Of a DNA stretch of 64,000 nt, positions 8,255 to 17,928 are shown piece by piece. The stretch comes from Mycolicibacterium novocastrense (GTDB lineage Bacteria; Actinomycetota; Actinomycetes; Mycobacteriales; Mycobacteriaceae): the NCBI RefSeq assembly GCF_001570485.1, contig NZ_BCTA01000023.1, positions 124,001 to 188,000 on the forward strand, read 5' to 3'. The position numbers were made by a program, and so were the translations under genes. Position 1 is the first letter of the stretch. The number at the start of each line of letters is the position of its first letter. Under the pieces are notes generated by a model. That model was given only the letters and a program-made list of their open reading frames with translations, searched no databases and was not told the DNA's origin.

Positions 8255-8953
8255 GTGACTAATCGTCCTGTTGCCGTTGATTTTCACTTCGACGTCATGT
8301 GCCCGTTCGCATATCAGACATCGCGGTGGATCCGCGAGGTGCGCGCTCTGAGCGGCCTGGAGGTGAACTGGCGCTTCTTCAGCCTCGAGGAAATCAACCG
8401 GCAGGACGGCAAGAAGCATCCGTGGGAGCGCGAGTGGTCGTACGGCTGGTCGATGATGCGCATCGGCGCGCTGTTGCGCCGGCAGTCGATGGCCGACCTC
8501 GACGCATGGTACGAACGCGCAGCACGAGCGCTCCACGTCGAAGGACATAAACCACACGAAAAGGCCGTTGCCCGAGCCCTTTTGGAGGAACTCGGCTTCG
8601 AACCCGGGCTCGTCGACCAGGCCATCGCCGACCCGACCACCAACGACGAGGTGATGGCCGACCACCAGCGCGTCGTCGACGCCGGCGGCTACGGCGTGCC
8701 GACGCTGTTCTTTCCCGACGGGCAGTGCCTGTTCGGGCCGGTGCTCATTGACCCGCCGGCGGGGGAGGCGGCGCTGCGGCTGTGGGACTCCGTCGTCGCC
8801 TGGACTGAGTTCCCGCACCTTTACGAGCTGCAGCGGCCGAAAACGCCCGCCGACCAGCAGGCCATCACCGAGACCTTCCGCCCGTATCTGGAGGCCAGGG
8901 ACTGGGTGTCGATCAATCGGGGCGAGGTCGTCACGTTCGACCCGCCGGGTTGA
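8255..8953 (+). CDS. DsbA-fold oxidoreductase, mycothiol-dependent nitroreductase (Rv2466c)-like
   Basis: The protein of about 232 residues has a thioredoxin/DsbA fold with the opening [17 protein letters not shown] and a helical insertion. It resembles the mycobacterial mycothiol-dependent reductase Rv2466c, sharing the cis-Pro segment GVPTLFF, the LFGPVL motif and the FPHLYELQR region. The active site reads Cys-Pro-Phe-Ala, so the second cysteine of the CPWC-type motif is absent; if active it would work through a monothiol mechanism. The GTG at 8255 has a GAGG ribosome-binding site eight bases upstream and is preferred over an in-frame TTG at 8228. The substrate is unknown. Confidence 0.8.
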   Translation: MTNRPVAVDFHFDVMCPFAYQTSRWIREVRALSGLEVNWRFFSLEEINRQDGKKHPWEREWSYGWSMMRIGALLRRQSMADLDAWYERAARALHVEGHKPHEKAVARALLEELGFEPGLVDQAIADPTTNDEVMADHQRVVDAGGYGVPTLFFPDGQCLFGPVLIDPPAGEAALRLWDSVVAWTEFPHLYELQRPKTPADQQAITETFRPYLEARDWVSINRGEVVTFDPPG

Positions 8954-8976
8954 TACGGCGCCCTAGGCGCGTCGTC

Positions 8977-10608
8977 CTACGCCGCGACCAATGACCCGAG
9001 CATGATGTCGGGGTTGTCGCGCTGGAAGCCGTCGAGCCGCCACGGGGTGGAGAACAGCACGAGCATGATGCCGTCGCTGCGGGTGAGCACTTCGGCCGAC
9101 ACCTGCTTGTCCATGAACTCGGCGTCGGCGGGGTCGACGACCCGCGCCACTTGATACGGCAGCGACTCCAACGCAATCGGGGTGCTGAACTCGGCCGCCA
9201 TCCGGTGCACCGCCACCTCGAACTGCATGGGGCCGACCGCAGCCAGCACCGGCGCCTGATCGCCGCGACGGTCTGAGCGCAGCACCTGCACAACGCCTTC
9301 TTGCTCGAGTTGCTCGATCCCGCGGCGAAACTGCTTGTGCTTACTCGGATCGGTGCCGCGCGCTACCGCGAAGTGCTCGGGGGAGAAGCTCGGGATCGGC
9401 GGATACTGCACGGGCACATCGCGATAGAGCGTGTCACCCGGGCGCAGCGCGGCGGCGTTCGCCAAGCCGATGACATCACCGGGCCACGCGGTGTCCAGCG
9501 TGGCGCGCTGCTGGCCGAACACCGACTGCGCATACTTCGTCACGAACGGCTTGCCCGTCGCCGCGTGGGTCAGGACATCTCCACGCTCGAAGGTGCCCGA
9601 CACCACCCGTGCGTACGCGATGCGGTCGCGGTGTGCCGAATCCATGCCCGCTTGCACCTTGAAAACGAAGGCGCTGAACGGTGATTCGACCGCGCGACGT
9701 GCGCCCTCGATGTCGACGGCTCCGCTGGGCGCCGGCGCGAGTCCGACCAGCACGTCGAGAAGCTGATTTACGCCGAAGTTCAACGCCGCCGACGTGAACA
9801 GCACCGGTGAGGCCTCGCCGCTGAGGAACTGCTCGCGGTCGTAATCGGCGCCGTCGGCCGACAGTAGTTCACTCTCCTCGACGGCGGTGTCCCAGTCGTC
9901 GTCGGCAGCAGCGTGGGCATCGGCCGCTGCGATGTGCTCCTCGGGGGCCGCGGTGGCACCGCCCGCGGTGCGGGTGAACCGGATGAAGTTTCCGCTCCGT
10001 CGGTCGAGCACACCCTTGAAATCGCCGGCGATACCGACCGGCCACGTCAAAGGCGTGGGGCGCAACCCGATTCGCTCCTGGATCTCGTCCATCAATTCCA
10101 GGGCGTGGCGTCCGGGCCGGTCCCACTTGTTGATCACCGTGATGATCGGAATCCCTCGGTGCTTACACACCTGAAAAAGCTTCAGGGTCTGGGGCTCAAG
10201 ACCTTTGGCCGCGTCGATGAGCATCACCGCCGAGTCGACGGCCGTCAGCACCCGGTAGGTGTCTTCGGAGAAGTCGGCGTGGCCGGGGGTGTCGAGCAGG
10301 TTGATGACGCAGTCGCGGTACGGGAACTGCAACGCGGTCGAGGTGATCGAGATGCCCCTGGCCTTCTCCATCTCCATCCAGTCCGACACGGTCGCACGCC
10401 GACCCGCCTTGCCGTGTACCGCGCCGGCCTCGGTGATCGCCCGCGCGTGTAGCGCCAGCGCCTCGGTCAACGTCGATTTGCCGGCGTCGGGGTGGCTGAT
10501 GACGGCGAAGGTCCTGCGGCGGCCGGCCTCAGCGGAGATGCGGCCAGGTGGCGCGGCGTCGGCGCTCGGCGCAGCCGTCAGAGCAGTGTCGGTCATAGCG
10601 GTAGCCAT
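8977..10608 (-). CDS. prfC: Peptide chain release factor 3
   Basis: RF3 is a GTPase that recycles RF1 and RF2 from the ribosome after termination. The 543-residue product shows the G1 loop HPDAGKST, the RGISITS switch I, the DTPGHADFSEDT G3 motif, the NKWDRPGR G4 motif and the C-terminal RF3 domain (AEFMDKQVSAEVLTRSDG, then LGSLVAA at the end). The length fits the family. The ATG at 10608, with GGAG eight bases upstream, is a more likely start than the in-frame ATG at 10650. No operon partners are clear. Not every mycobacterium carries this gene. Confidence 0.95.
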   Translation of the reverse strand: MATAMTDTALTAAPSADAAPPGRISAEAGRRRTFAVISHPDAGKSTLTEALALHARAITEAGAVHGKAGRRATVSDWMEMEKARGISITSTALQFPYRDCVINLLDTPGHADFSEDTYRVLTAVDSAVMLIDAAKGLEPQTLKLFQVCKHRGIPIITVINKWDRPGRHALELMDEIQERIGLRPTPLTWPVGIAGDFKGVLDRRSGNFIRFTRTAGGATAAPEEHIAAADAHAAADDDWDTAVEESELLSADGADYDREQFLSGEASPVLFTSAALNFGVNQLLDVLVGLAPAPSGAVDIEGARRAVESPFSAFVFKVQAGMDSAHRDRIAYARVVSGTFERGDVLTHAATGKPFVTKYAQSVFGQQRATLDTAWPGDVIGLANAAALRPGDTLYRDVPVQYPPIPSFSPEHFAVARGTDPSKHKQFRRGIEQLEQEGVVQVLRSDRRGDQAPVLAAVGPMQFEVAVHRMAAEFSTPIALESLPYQVARVVDPADAEFMDKQVSAEVLTRSDGIMLVLFSTPWRLDGFQRDNPDIMLGSLVAA

Positions 10609-10683
10609 GGTATTGGCTCCGTGGCGCAAACCAGTAATCAGACGTTGCATGGCAGACGGCGTGTTTGGCCGGCTCGCCGAGCG

Positions 10684-10995
10684 TCAGCCCTGATCGCCGA
10701 TGAGCCTTTCCAAGAGGTCAACGATGTGCTGTTGGCCTGCGGCCGCTACCTCGAGTTTTCCGCGCATTTCGCTGCGCAAATCAGTCATGTCATCGCGCAA
10801 GGCGTTGAAGCCGGAGACAGTGGCCCGACGAAAGTCGCGAAGCTCTGTGTGGAATTCGGTGACGTCGCGGTCGGCCGCGCCGGCGAGGACACGGGCCGCT
10901 GCGGCGTCCTGCTCACTCGCCTGTACCCGCTGCGCAAGCCCACGCACCTGGGTTTCCAGCGCCGACACGCGGGCTTCAAGATTGTCAGGCTCCAC
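10684..10995 (-). CDS. Small coiled-coil hypothetical protein
   Basis: This 103-residue protein is made almost entirely of heptad-like repeats (LEARVSALETQVRGLAQRVQ at the N-terminus) and is predicted to form a long coiled coil. It has no signal peptide or membrane helix. It lies just upstream of prfC on the same strand. No function can be assigned; proteins of this composition are found in many actinobacteria. Confidence 0.65.
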   Translation of the reverse strand: MEPDNLEARVSALETQVRGLAQRVQASEQDAAAARVLAGAADRDVTEFHTELRDFRRATVSGFNALRDDMTDLRSEMRGKLEVAAAGQQHIVDLLERLIGDQG

Positions 10996-11079
10996 GCTCG
11001 AGAGCCTACCGCCGGCCCAGCCCTGTTTGACACATAAAATCGTGGCCGTTTCGTCACGGCAATAGCGGCGGCACCTGCC

Positions 11080-12372
11080 TCACGACGAGCGGAGGTTTTT
11101 CGATTGCGTCGCCTGCTGCCGGTTCGCGTAGACCTCGGCGAGGAACTGCTCGACGGCGACGGCCGCGTGCGCGGCGCGCGCCGACCCGAACATGTCGAAA
11201 GCGTGCTGGGCGAACGGCAATTCGGCGTACACGACCGGCTGGGTGCTGACATCCCGCAGCTTGGTGACGAACGCCCGCGCCTGCTCGACGGGCACCAGCG
11301 AGTCGTTAGTCCCGTGCAGGACGAAGAACGGCGGCGCGTCGGCGGTGATGTGGTTCACCGGTGAGGCCTCGAAGTAGGTCTCGAAGGCCGACTTCTGCGG
11401 CTGCTTGATGACCATCTGCTCGAGCAGCTCGGGCATCGAGGGATGCATCGCGTCGTCGAAGCGGGTGAAGTCGTAGACACCGTAGAACGGCACCGCGGCC
11501 TGCACCCGGGTGTCGACGTCTTCGAAGCCCGGCTGGTACCGCGGGTCGTTGGGCGTCAGCGCCGCCAGCGACGACAGATGCCCGCCGGCCGAGCCGCCGG
11601 TGATCGCGATGAAGTCCGGGTCACCGCCGTACTCGGCGATGTGCGTCTTGACCCACGCCAGCGCGCGCTTGACGTCGACGATGTGGTCGGGCCAGGTGTT
11701 GCGCGGGCTGTGCCGGTAGTTGATCGCCACGCAGATCCAGCCCAGCTCGGCGAGATGGCTCATCAACGGATGTGCTTGTCCGCGTTTGTTTCCCGTCACC
11801 CAGGCACCGCCCGGAATCTGAAACAGAACCGGCGCCTTGCCGTTCCGGTCAAGGTCGGGACGCCGCCAGATGTCGAGCTGGTTGGCGCGGCTGTATTCGC
11901 CGTAGCTGATGTCGCCGTCGTGGGCGTAGTCGCGGTAGATGCGCATCATCCGCAGCGCGCCGGGGGTCTTGGCGGTACCGCCGCCCGCCGGCTGGCGCCA
12001 CAGGCCCGACGAGTCGGTGCGGCGATCGGTGCCCAGGCCGCGGTCCAACGCCTCGGTCAGTGGGGCAGCCGCCTTGTGTCCCGCGCGGTTGAAGTTCAGC
12101 AGCCCGATCGCCGAGATAGCGGCCACCACCCACGCGACCACGCGCACCGGACGGCTCAGGCGCCGAGTGGTCAACGCCAGCCCGCCGATCTGGCTCGCCA
12201 GCGTCTGCAGTGGGAATTCGCTCACCACCAAACCGAACCCGAACGAGAAGATCGACGGGTAGCCCTTGCGCACCAGCGGTCGGTAGCCGTTGAGCGTCGA
12301 GGCCGCGGTGACTGCCGTGACAACTATTGCCGCGACCTGCTGGGCGATGCGGCCGATTCGCGCCTTCTTCAT
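11080..12372 (-). CDS. Membrane-anchored alpha/beta hydrolase (Lip-type esterase, BD-FAE-like)
   Basis: This 430-residue protein has an N-terminal region with two to three transmembrane helices (residues about 12-30, 42-60 and 78-95) and a C-terminal alpha/beta hydrolase domain. The nucleophile motif is GGSAGGH with Ser261, followed by Asp357 in HGTNDSLV and His390 in FAQHAF. The oxyanion segment reads PGGAW in place of HGGG. The layout resembles the mycobacterial LipM/LipQ esterases. The ATG at 12372 places the first helix correctly. It probably hydrolyses short acyl esters at the membrane; the substrate is unknown. The 211 bp to the divergent DUF4407 gene must hold both promoters. Confidence 0.85.
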   Translation of the reverse strand: MKKARIGRIAQQVAAIVVTAVTAASTLNGYRPLVRKGYPSIFSFGFGLVVSEFPLQTLASQIGGLALTTRRLSRPVRVVAWVVAAISAIGLLNFNRAGHKAAAPLTEALDRGLGTDRRTDSSGLWRQPAGGGTAKTPGALRMMRIYRDYAHDGDISYGEYSRANQLDIWRRPDLDRNGKAPVLFQIPGGAWVTGNKRGQAHPLMSHLAELGWICVAINYRHSPRNTWPDHIVDVKRALAWVKTHIAEYGGDPDFIAITGGSAGGHLSSLAALTPNDPRYQPGFEDVDTRVQAAVPFYGVYDFTRFDDAMHPSMPELLEQMVIKQPQKSAFETYFEASPVNHITADAPPFFVLHGTNDSLVPVEQARAFVTKLRDVSTQPVVYAELPFAQHAFDMFGSARAAHAAVAVEQFLAEVYANRQQATQSKNLRSS

Positions 12373-12583
12373 GCGGTCACCATACGAGCCGGCGCCGGTG
12401 CGGTGACACGGCCATACGTGCGCGACCCGCTGTCCGCGGAGAACGGCCGACACCCCGCTGTGGGAGAATTCCCGCATTCGCACGGCGTGATGGTGCGATC
12501 CGCGGGGGGTTCCGCCTGGCACATCGCCGACAAGGCCGTCGGTAGCGCTCTGTCACGCCTTGACCTGCACGTTTGGAGTTTTC

Positions 12584-14320
12584 ATGGGCGTCCACAGGAA
12601 TTCTGAGGCCGGCACTGGCGCCTCGCCGACCGCGTCGGGCCTCATCTGGCTCTCTGGCGGCGAGCCGCGCGACGTGTCTGCCCGCCACGAGCTGTCCACT
12701 TTGGTCAGCGCCGGTGTGGTGGTGCTGGTCACGGCGCTGCTGGCATGGCTGGTGGCCGCCTCCGCCCTGGCTCAGTCGACATCCTGGCCGTTGGCGACCG
12801 TCATCGCGGTGACCTCGGTGTTCGGGCTGCTGATCGGTGCCCTGAGCCGGGCGATCGCCGCGCGGCCCGTACGTGGCTCTGGTGTCGCGGGACGCGCTGC
12901 CGTCGCGGTCGCGGTCGGGCTTGTGATCGGTGAGCTTGCCGCCGTAGTCGTGTTCTCCGGATCGGTCGATCGGCTGCTCGACGAGCGGGCGGCGCGGGCC
13001 GCCGATTCCAGCCCGGCTGTCGCGCAGGCCGCAGCCGACGTGGACCGCAGCCGGGCCGCGCGCAGCGAGCTCGACGCCGCTGTCGAGCGGGCCGTGCAGC
13101 GCCGGCAGGACGCGCTGGTGGTGGCGCGCTGCGAGTTCAATCCCCGGCCCGAGTGCCCGCAGACCGTCATCACCGGCGTGCCGGGCGCCGGGCCCGAGAA
13201 CCGGACGGCAAACGACTTCCTCGCCGACGCCCAGGGGAGCCTCGACGCCGCGCTGGCCGACCGCGATCTTCGCGCGCCTGCGCTCGATGCGCAGATCGCC
13301 GACGCCGAGCAGGCGCTGGCGCAAGCCCGGCAGGCCGCGACGACAGATGCGGATCGGGGACTCGGCGCGCAGTGGGTCGCGATGAACGACCACACGCTGG
13401 CGAACCCGGGGGCGCTGGTGTTGCGGATCCTTGTCGACGGCTTCTTCGTCCTGCTGAGCCTCCTGCCGTTGATTCTTCGGCGGTGGCGCGGTGAGACGTC
13501 GCAGGATCGCGGGATCGCCGCCGACGTCGCGCGGGATCGCGCCGAGCTGGAGGCCGACACGGCGGTCGCGGTGAAGCGGGCCGAGGTGCGTGCGGCCATC
13601 GACACCATGTGGGCCGAGCAGCAGCTGGCGAGCGCCCGCATGGCTGTCGAGGCGCAGCTGGAGATCGATCGCGAGCAGCAGCGCCGCCGAGTGATAGAAG
13701 CGGTCGACACCGCGATTCCCACACGTGCGGAACGTATTTCGGAGCCCGAGGATGTGTACCTGCCGATAGCTGCGGAGGCCGAGGCGGCGAGCCTCGTTGC
13801 GGCCGAGGCGCCGGCGCCTGATGTGAAGGTGGCGGAGAACCTGCCCGCACCCGTCGAGGAAGACCGCGCGGTAGAGCCCGCCAAGGAGTCCGGACGTCCG
13901 CTGATCCCGGGCATCCCGGATGTCACGCGTGCCGCCGCGCGCTGGATACGTCCACTGGTGCCGCCGATCATCGTCAACGCGATCGACACCACCACAAGAC
14001 CGTTGCGGAGCGCACGGCAGGTCCTCGAGGAGACCGAGGAGATCCACTTCTCGATGCGACGCACGCGCAAGGTGACGACGCACGTCGAGGAGGGCGAAGA
14101 CGTTGCGCGAGAACGCGGTTCTGATGCGACGGCTCGCGCACGGACGACCTCGACGGTATGGGGGGACGTTGACCGACAGGGCTACGGCCGGCTTGGCGGC
14201 GGTGCGGAGCACTCGTCGCCAGCAGTGGCGAAAGGCGACCACCGCGCCGAACTCACCGGGGGCGGCCCTCGTGAACTGAACGCACGCAGCGGCCTCCGGG
14301 AGCTGCCTCCCGGCGCTTAA
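12584..14320 (+). CDS. DUF4407 membrane protein
   Basis: This protein of about 578 residues matches the DUF4407 pattern: an N-terminal cytosolic stretch, three transmembrane helices (about residues 42-120), a long helical Ala-rich extracytoplasmic region (about 130-290) with coiled-coil character, a fourth helix near 295-315, and a long charged C-terminal tail of low complexity. The function of the family is unknown. The ATG at 12584 has GGAG upstream; an in-frame TTG at 12560 is an alternative. Its stop overlaps the stop of the convergent gene at 14317 by four bases. Confidence 0.8.
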   Translation: MGVHRNSEAGTGASPTASGLIWLSGGEPRDVSARHELSTLVSAGVVVLVTALLAWLVAASALAQSTSWPLATVIAVTSVFGLLIGALSRAIAARPVRGSGVAGRAAVAVAVGLVIGELAAVVVFSGSVDRLLDERAARAADSSPAVAQAAADVDRSRAARSELDAAVERAVQRRQDALVVARCEFNPRPECPQTVITGVPGAGPENRTANDFLADAQGSLDAALADRDLRAPALDAQIADAEQALAQARQAATTDADRGLGAQWVAMNDHTLANPGALVLRILVDGFFVLLSLLPLILRRWRGETSQDRGIAADVARDRAELEADTAVAVKRAEVRAAIDTMWAEQQLASARMAVEAQLEIDREQQRRRVIEAVDTAIPTRAERISEPEDVYLPIAAEAEAASLVAAEAPAPDVKVAENLPAPVEEDRAVEPAKESGRPLIPGIPDVTRAAARWIRPLVPPIIVNAIDTTTRPLRSARQVLEETEEIHFSMRRTRKVTTHVEEGEDVARERGSDATARARTTSTVWGDVDRQGYGRLGGGAEHSSPAVAKGDHRAELTGGGPRELNARSGLRELPPGA

Positions 14321-15285
14321 TCTTTGGCGGCTGCGCGCACCTGTCTGTCGATTCGGTCGATGAGGTCATCATCGACGACGACCTCTAGCACGACCGTGCC
14401 GTGATCGACATCGCCTGGCGCGTAACGCGCTACCGTGGGCATCTCCTCGACCAGCTCGACGAGTTCGTCGATGAACGCATGGAAGCCGTCGAGCGGGACA
14501 TCCATCAGCAGCTTGCAGTCGGCGAGCAGCCCGGTGTACGCCGAGGGCACGCGGACATCACGGCACCGCTCGGCCAGCTCGAGGAACCGCTCGTGGAAGT
14601 CCATCAGCCGGCTGGCCGCGTGCACGATGCCCTCGGCGTCGGCGGTGCTCTCGCTATCACCGAACACGTCCATGAGCGCCGGTGCGCGGATGAATGATTC
14701 GACCTGATGGGCGAGTTCGTAGAGGTCGTCAAGGCAGTCTTCGACGAAAGCAGCCACCTGCGGGCCGTTGCGTGCGTAGGGACCCCGCGCCGTTGTGTAG
14801 CCCAGGTCGAGATCGCGTAGCCGCGGCCGCACGTCCGCGAGACGTTGGACGAGAACGGACACGAACGCCGCCCACCGCCACTCCGTCCGCTTCTCAGCCA
14901 ACAGCCTGTCGAGTTCGGCTGAGGTATGGACGATCTCGGCGAAGTCATGGTTCTCGTCGGGCGCATCGGCCGACGGTACTGAGGGCTGTGGCGAGAGCGA
15001 GCCCATCAACTTCGCCCCCTCGACGCCGTAGATCCCCCTGGCGTCGCCGCGACGCGCCCAACGGTGCTGACGGTCGGCACGGTGGGCCAGGATTTCGGCC
15101 TCGCGTGCGGCGGCGAGCCGGCGCTCCTGCTCGCGACGGACAAGCGCCCGGATCGCGAAGAACAGCCCGATCGCGGCGCCGACGCCGATGATGATCCAGT
15201 AGTAGGTGACGACGACCCAGATCAGGAGCAGCAGGCCGAAGACACCGGCCACTCCACCGGAATCCGAACCGCGGCTTGCCATCAC
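14317..15285 (-). CDS. Hypothetical membrane-anchored protein
   Basis: This 322-residue protein has one long hydrophobic region at residues 13-45 (two closely spaced helices) followed by a basic stretch and a largely helical soluble domain of about 230 residues, which is acidic and rich in Leu, Asp and Val. I do not recognise a family. It converges on the DUF4407 gene with overlapping stops, an arrangement that suggests long-term neighbourhood but not co-transcription. Confidence 0.75.
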   Translation of the reverse strand: MMASRGSDSGGVAGVFGLLLLIWVVVTYYWIIIGVGAAIGLFFAIRALVRREQERRLAAAREAEILAHRADRQHRWARRGDARGIYGVEGAKLMGSLSPQPSVPSADAPDENHDFAEIVHTSAELDRLLAEKRTEWRWAAFVSVLVQRLADVRPRLRDLDLGYTTARGPYARNGPQVAAFVEDCLDDLYELAHQVESFIRAPALMDVFGDSESTADAEGIVHAASRLMDFHERFLELAERCRDVRVPSAYTGLLADCKLLMDVPLDGFHAFIDELVELVEEMPTVARYAPGDVDHGTVVLEVVVDDDLIDRIDRQVRAAAKD

Positions 15286-15324
15286 GACCGCCCGTAGACC
15301 TTGGCGAACATCTCGAGTACCTAC

Positions 15325-15666
15325 CTACAGTGGCTGCGTGTAGCCGATCTCGCGTGCCCATTCGACGACCGCCGGCTTGGCGTCCAGGCACATCGTGTTC
15401 ACTGCCGACAGCAGCACGATCGCCGACTCGGCCGGAGCGAACCCCGTTCGTTGCAGCTTGCCCAGGACCGCCGGCGGCGGCGCCCCGAAGCGAAGCTCGT
15501 GACAGAGCTCCTTGCCGATGTCGATCATGTCGACCATCGAGCTGTAGTAGACGCCCATGTTGTCGAGCTGCGCGATGAAGTCGTACTGATCGGCGTGCGC
15601 CGGAGTCGACGACAGCACCGATCCGCAGACCGCGAGCGCACCCGCGATTACCCCACGTCCGCGCAT
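15325..15666 (-). CDS. Secreted DUF732-family protein
   Basis: This 113-residue product begins with a signal peptide (MRGRGVIAGALAVCGSVLSS, cleavage probably after the AHA at 23-25). The mature part of about 88 residues has the DUF732 pattern: a YDFIAQLDNMGV helix, a G-KELCHELR segment and a second conserved cysteine in NTMCLDAKP. The two cysteines probably form a disulfide. The family is nearly confined to mycobacteria and relatives and has no known enzymatic role; the product is expected in the cell envelope or medium. Confidence 0.85.
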   Translation of the reverse strand: MRGRGVIAGALAVCGSVLSSTPAHADQYDFIAQLDNMGVYYSSMVDMIDIGKELCHELRFGAPPPAVLGKLQRTGFAPAESAIVLLSAVNTMCLDAKPAVVEWAREIGYTQPL

Positions 15667-15803
15667 GATCCCCCCTTGATTTAGCGCTTGAGGAAGACGG
15701 TAAACCGGCCCTCCGACAAATCCGCGGCACCGGCCTCACCCGGAGTGACGGACCCCGTGGCTAACATCGAGACCAAGCTCATGGGGGAGGGGTTCGACAT
15801 GCG

Positions 15804-17504
15804 GTGGTGGCATCGACGCACGGCACGGACGCGCCGATGACGATCACCCCCACCGACACACCGCGGCTGGCCAACCGTGCCGAGCGACGCGTCTACCAGG
15901 CTCTCGTCGAGCAACTCCAACCAAACGACCTCGTCATCGCCGGCCAGCGCGTCACCGACCACCTCAAGGATCACGAGGTCGACTTCGTCGTCGCCATCGA
16001 AGGCGCCGGCATCGCGTGCCTGGAGGTCAAGGGTGGCGAGGTCTGGCACGACGGCGTGAACTGGCGCCAGAAGCGCGGCGGGCGCGAGTGCACCATCGAA
16101 CCCGTCCGCCAGGCTCGCGAGGCCTGCTACGCCCTGCGCGACTACATCGAGAAGGACCCCCGCTGGACGCAGGGCCGACTGCGCTGGGACCACGTCGTGG
16201 TGTTGCCGAACACCGAACTGACCGCTGACTTCGCCTTGTCGGACTGCCCGCGCTGGAAGGTCATCGACCGCAACGATCTCAGGGACATCGACGGCAAACT
16301 GCGCCACATCCTCGTCAGCCAGGAACTCAACCGTCCGCTGCTCAACCGGGACGGCATCGACCAGATCATCACCGCGCTGAGCGGGCGGGGACTGCCGCAA
16401 CGCGACGTCGTCGCTCGGGCGCTGGACAACGAGGATGCGGCCGACGCGCTCACCGAGCATCAGGCCGTCATCCTCGACGCCACCCGCTTGCTCAACCGCA
16501 TCGAGGTCCGCGGCGGTGCGGGCAGCGGCAAGACATTCCTCGCGATGGAGCAGGCTCGCCGGCTGGCGCAGCGAGGTCAACGTGTCGCCCTGGTCTGCTA
16601 CTCCCACGGCCTCGCGTCGTACCTCGAACGCATCACCGCTACCTGGCCGCGGCGCCAACAACCGGGCTACGTCGGCGAATTCCACGCGCTCGGCGTGCAG
16701 TGGGGCGCACCGGAAGGACCGGACGAGTCGCTGCGTACTGAGGAGACGGTCAAGTTCTGGGAGCAGGATCTACCGGAGCAAATGGCCGTGCTGGCAACCC
16801 AACTCGAGATTGGACACCGGTTCGACTCCATCGTCGTCGATGAGGCGCAGGACTTCGCCGACTCCTGGTGGGAGCCGTTGCTGATCGCACTGAAGGATCC
16901 CGACGAGGGCGGCCTGTACGTGTTCACCGATGAGGGGCAGCGCGTCTTCAACCGCTACGGGTCACCGCCGGTTCCGTTGGTGCCGTTGATTCTGGACCAC
17001 AATCTGCGCAACACCCGCCAGATCGCGAACGCGTTCCAGCCGCTCGTCGACCACCCGATGCGGTTCCTCGGCGGGGAGGGGCCAGCGGTCGAGTTCGTCG
17101 CCTGCAGCCGTGAGGACGCGCTCGACGTCGGCGACGATCAGATCGAGGCACTCCTCGAAGAGGGTTGGCGGCCCGAGGATCTCGCGTTGTTGACGACGGG
17201 CAGCCGGCATCCCGAGCAGGCCGAGCGTCAGAAGGCCGGCCACAAGGCGTACTGGGACAGCTTCTGGGACAGCGACCAAGTGTTCTACGGCCATGTGCTC
17301 GGCTTCAAAGGTCTCGAGCGGCGCGCGGTCGTCCTGGTGGTCAACGATTCCGGCCAGTTCGAACGGTCCCGCGAACGCCTCTACGTCGGACTGTCGCGAG
17401 CCCGCGACCGACTCGTGGTGTGCGGCGATCCCGAGTTCATCCGCGAGGTGGGTGGCCCGGATTTGGCGCGTCGGCTGAACATCGCAGAAACGAGATCCCG
17501 ATAG
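15804..17504 (+). CDS. NERD-domain nuclease fused to a UvrD-like superfamily 1 helicase
   Basis: The 566-residue protein joins a nuclease-related domain (NERD, residues about 20-140; Asp60, Glu74 and Lys76 form a PD-(D/E)XK-like core) to an SF1 helicase. Helicase motifs are Walker A GGAGSGKT (237-244), Walker B DEAQ (346-349), QRVF, the GFKGLERR motif and the final YVGLSRARDRL. The combination fits DNA processing, repair or defence, but no substrate is known. The GTG at 15804 has a GGAGGGG ribosome-binding site; an internal ATG at 15837 has none. It stands alone between a DUF732 gene and an ESX cassette on the other strand. Confidence 0.85.
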   Translation: MVASTHGTDAPMTITPTDTPRLANRAERRVYQALVEQLQPNDLVIAGQRVTDHLKDHEVDFVVAIEGAGIACLEVKGGEVWHDGVNWRQKRGGRECTIEPVRQAREACYALRDYIEKDPRWTQGRLRWDHVVVLPNTELTADFALSDCPRWKVIDRNDLRDIDGKLRHILVSQELNRPLLNRDGIDQIITALSGRGLPQRDVVARALDNEDAADALTEHQAVILDATRLLNRIEVRGGAGSGKTFLAMEQARRLAQRGQRVALVCYSHGLASYLERITATWPRRQQPGYVGEFHALGVQWGAPEGPDESLRTEETVKFWEQDLPEQMAVLATQLEIGHRFDSIVVDEAQDFADSWWEPLLIALKDPDEGGLYVFTDEGQRVFNRYGSPPVPLVPLILDHNLRNTRQIANAFQPLVDHPMRFLGGEGPAVEFVACSREDALDVGDDQIEALLEEGWRPEDLALLTTGSRHPEQAERQKAGHKAYWDSFWDSDQVFYGHVLGFKGLERRAVVLVVNDSGQFERSRERLYVGLSRARDRLVVCGDPEFIREVGGPDLARRLNIAETRSR

Positions 17505-17548
17505 GCCCCGTCGGCTCGGTCATCGACACGAGGTTGAAGTCGACCACA

Positions 17549-17586
17549 GGCGACTCATGAGATGAGCACTGCGAAAAGTAGTCGCC
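17549..17586. terminator. Candidate bidirectional terminator between convergent genes
   Basis: Seven-base arms GGCGACT and AGTCGCC enclose a 24-base loop in the 88-bp gap between convergent stops at 17504 and 17593. Position supports a terminator; the loop is long and there is no T tract. Confidence 0.3.
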
Positions 17587-17592
17587 GTGATG

Positions 17593-17922
17593 CTAATCGC
17601 TTCTAGGCGTGAGAATGACTGGACTGGCAGTCAATGGTTCGATGACAACACCGACGTCCTTCATGGGCTCGATCGAGCGATTGGTGTCCATCACGGTCTG
17701 CACGTCGCCCTCGAGGATCGTGTATGCGGCGCGGTTCATCCGACCGTAAAACTCTTTCATCGAATCCACGCTGCGGAAGACCGGCATGTACCGGACACCC
17801 TCGCGCTCCAGTAAGAACAGCCTCTGCTCGCCGTCGTTGGTGTCCCCGAACGGAGTGGAGTAGAAGACCTTGACCTCGCCGTTCCCACCAAAGCGAGTCG
17901 CCGTGCCGTCGGAAGTATCCAT
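17593..17922 (-). CDS. Small hypothetical protein, SseB-like
   Basis: This 109-residue soluble protein contains segments such as RLFLLEREGVRYMPVFRS and MKEFYGRMNRAAYTILEGDV that resemble SseB-type N-terminal domains, sometimes found among immunity proteins. It lies at the end of the TNT cassette on the same strand, seven bases after the previous gene. A role as an accessory immunity protein is possible by position only. Confidence 0.6.
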   Translation of the reverse strand: MDTSDGTATRFGGNGEVKVFYSTPFGDTNDGEQRLFLLEREGVRYMPVFRSVDSMKEFYGRMNRAAYTILEGDVQTVMDTNRSIEPMKDVGVVIEPLTASPVILTPRSD

Positions 17923-17928
17923 GTCTGC

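Noticed and set aside
12377..14242. 621-codon open frame antisense to the DUF4407 gene
   Set aside because: Composition is that of a complement shadow, with no ribosome-binding site or domain.
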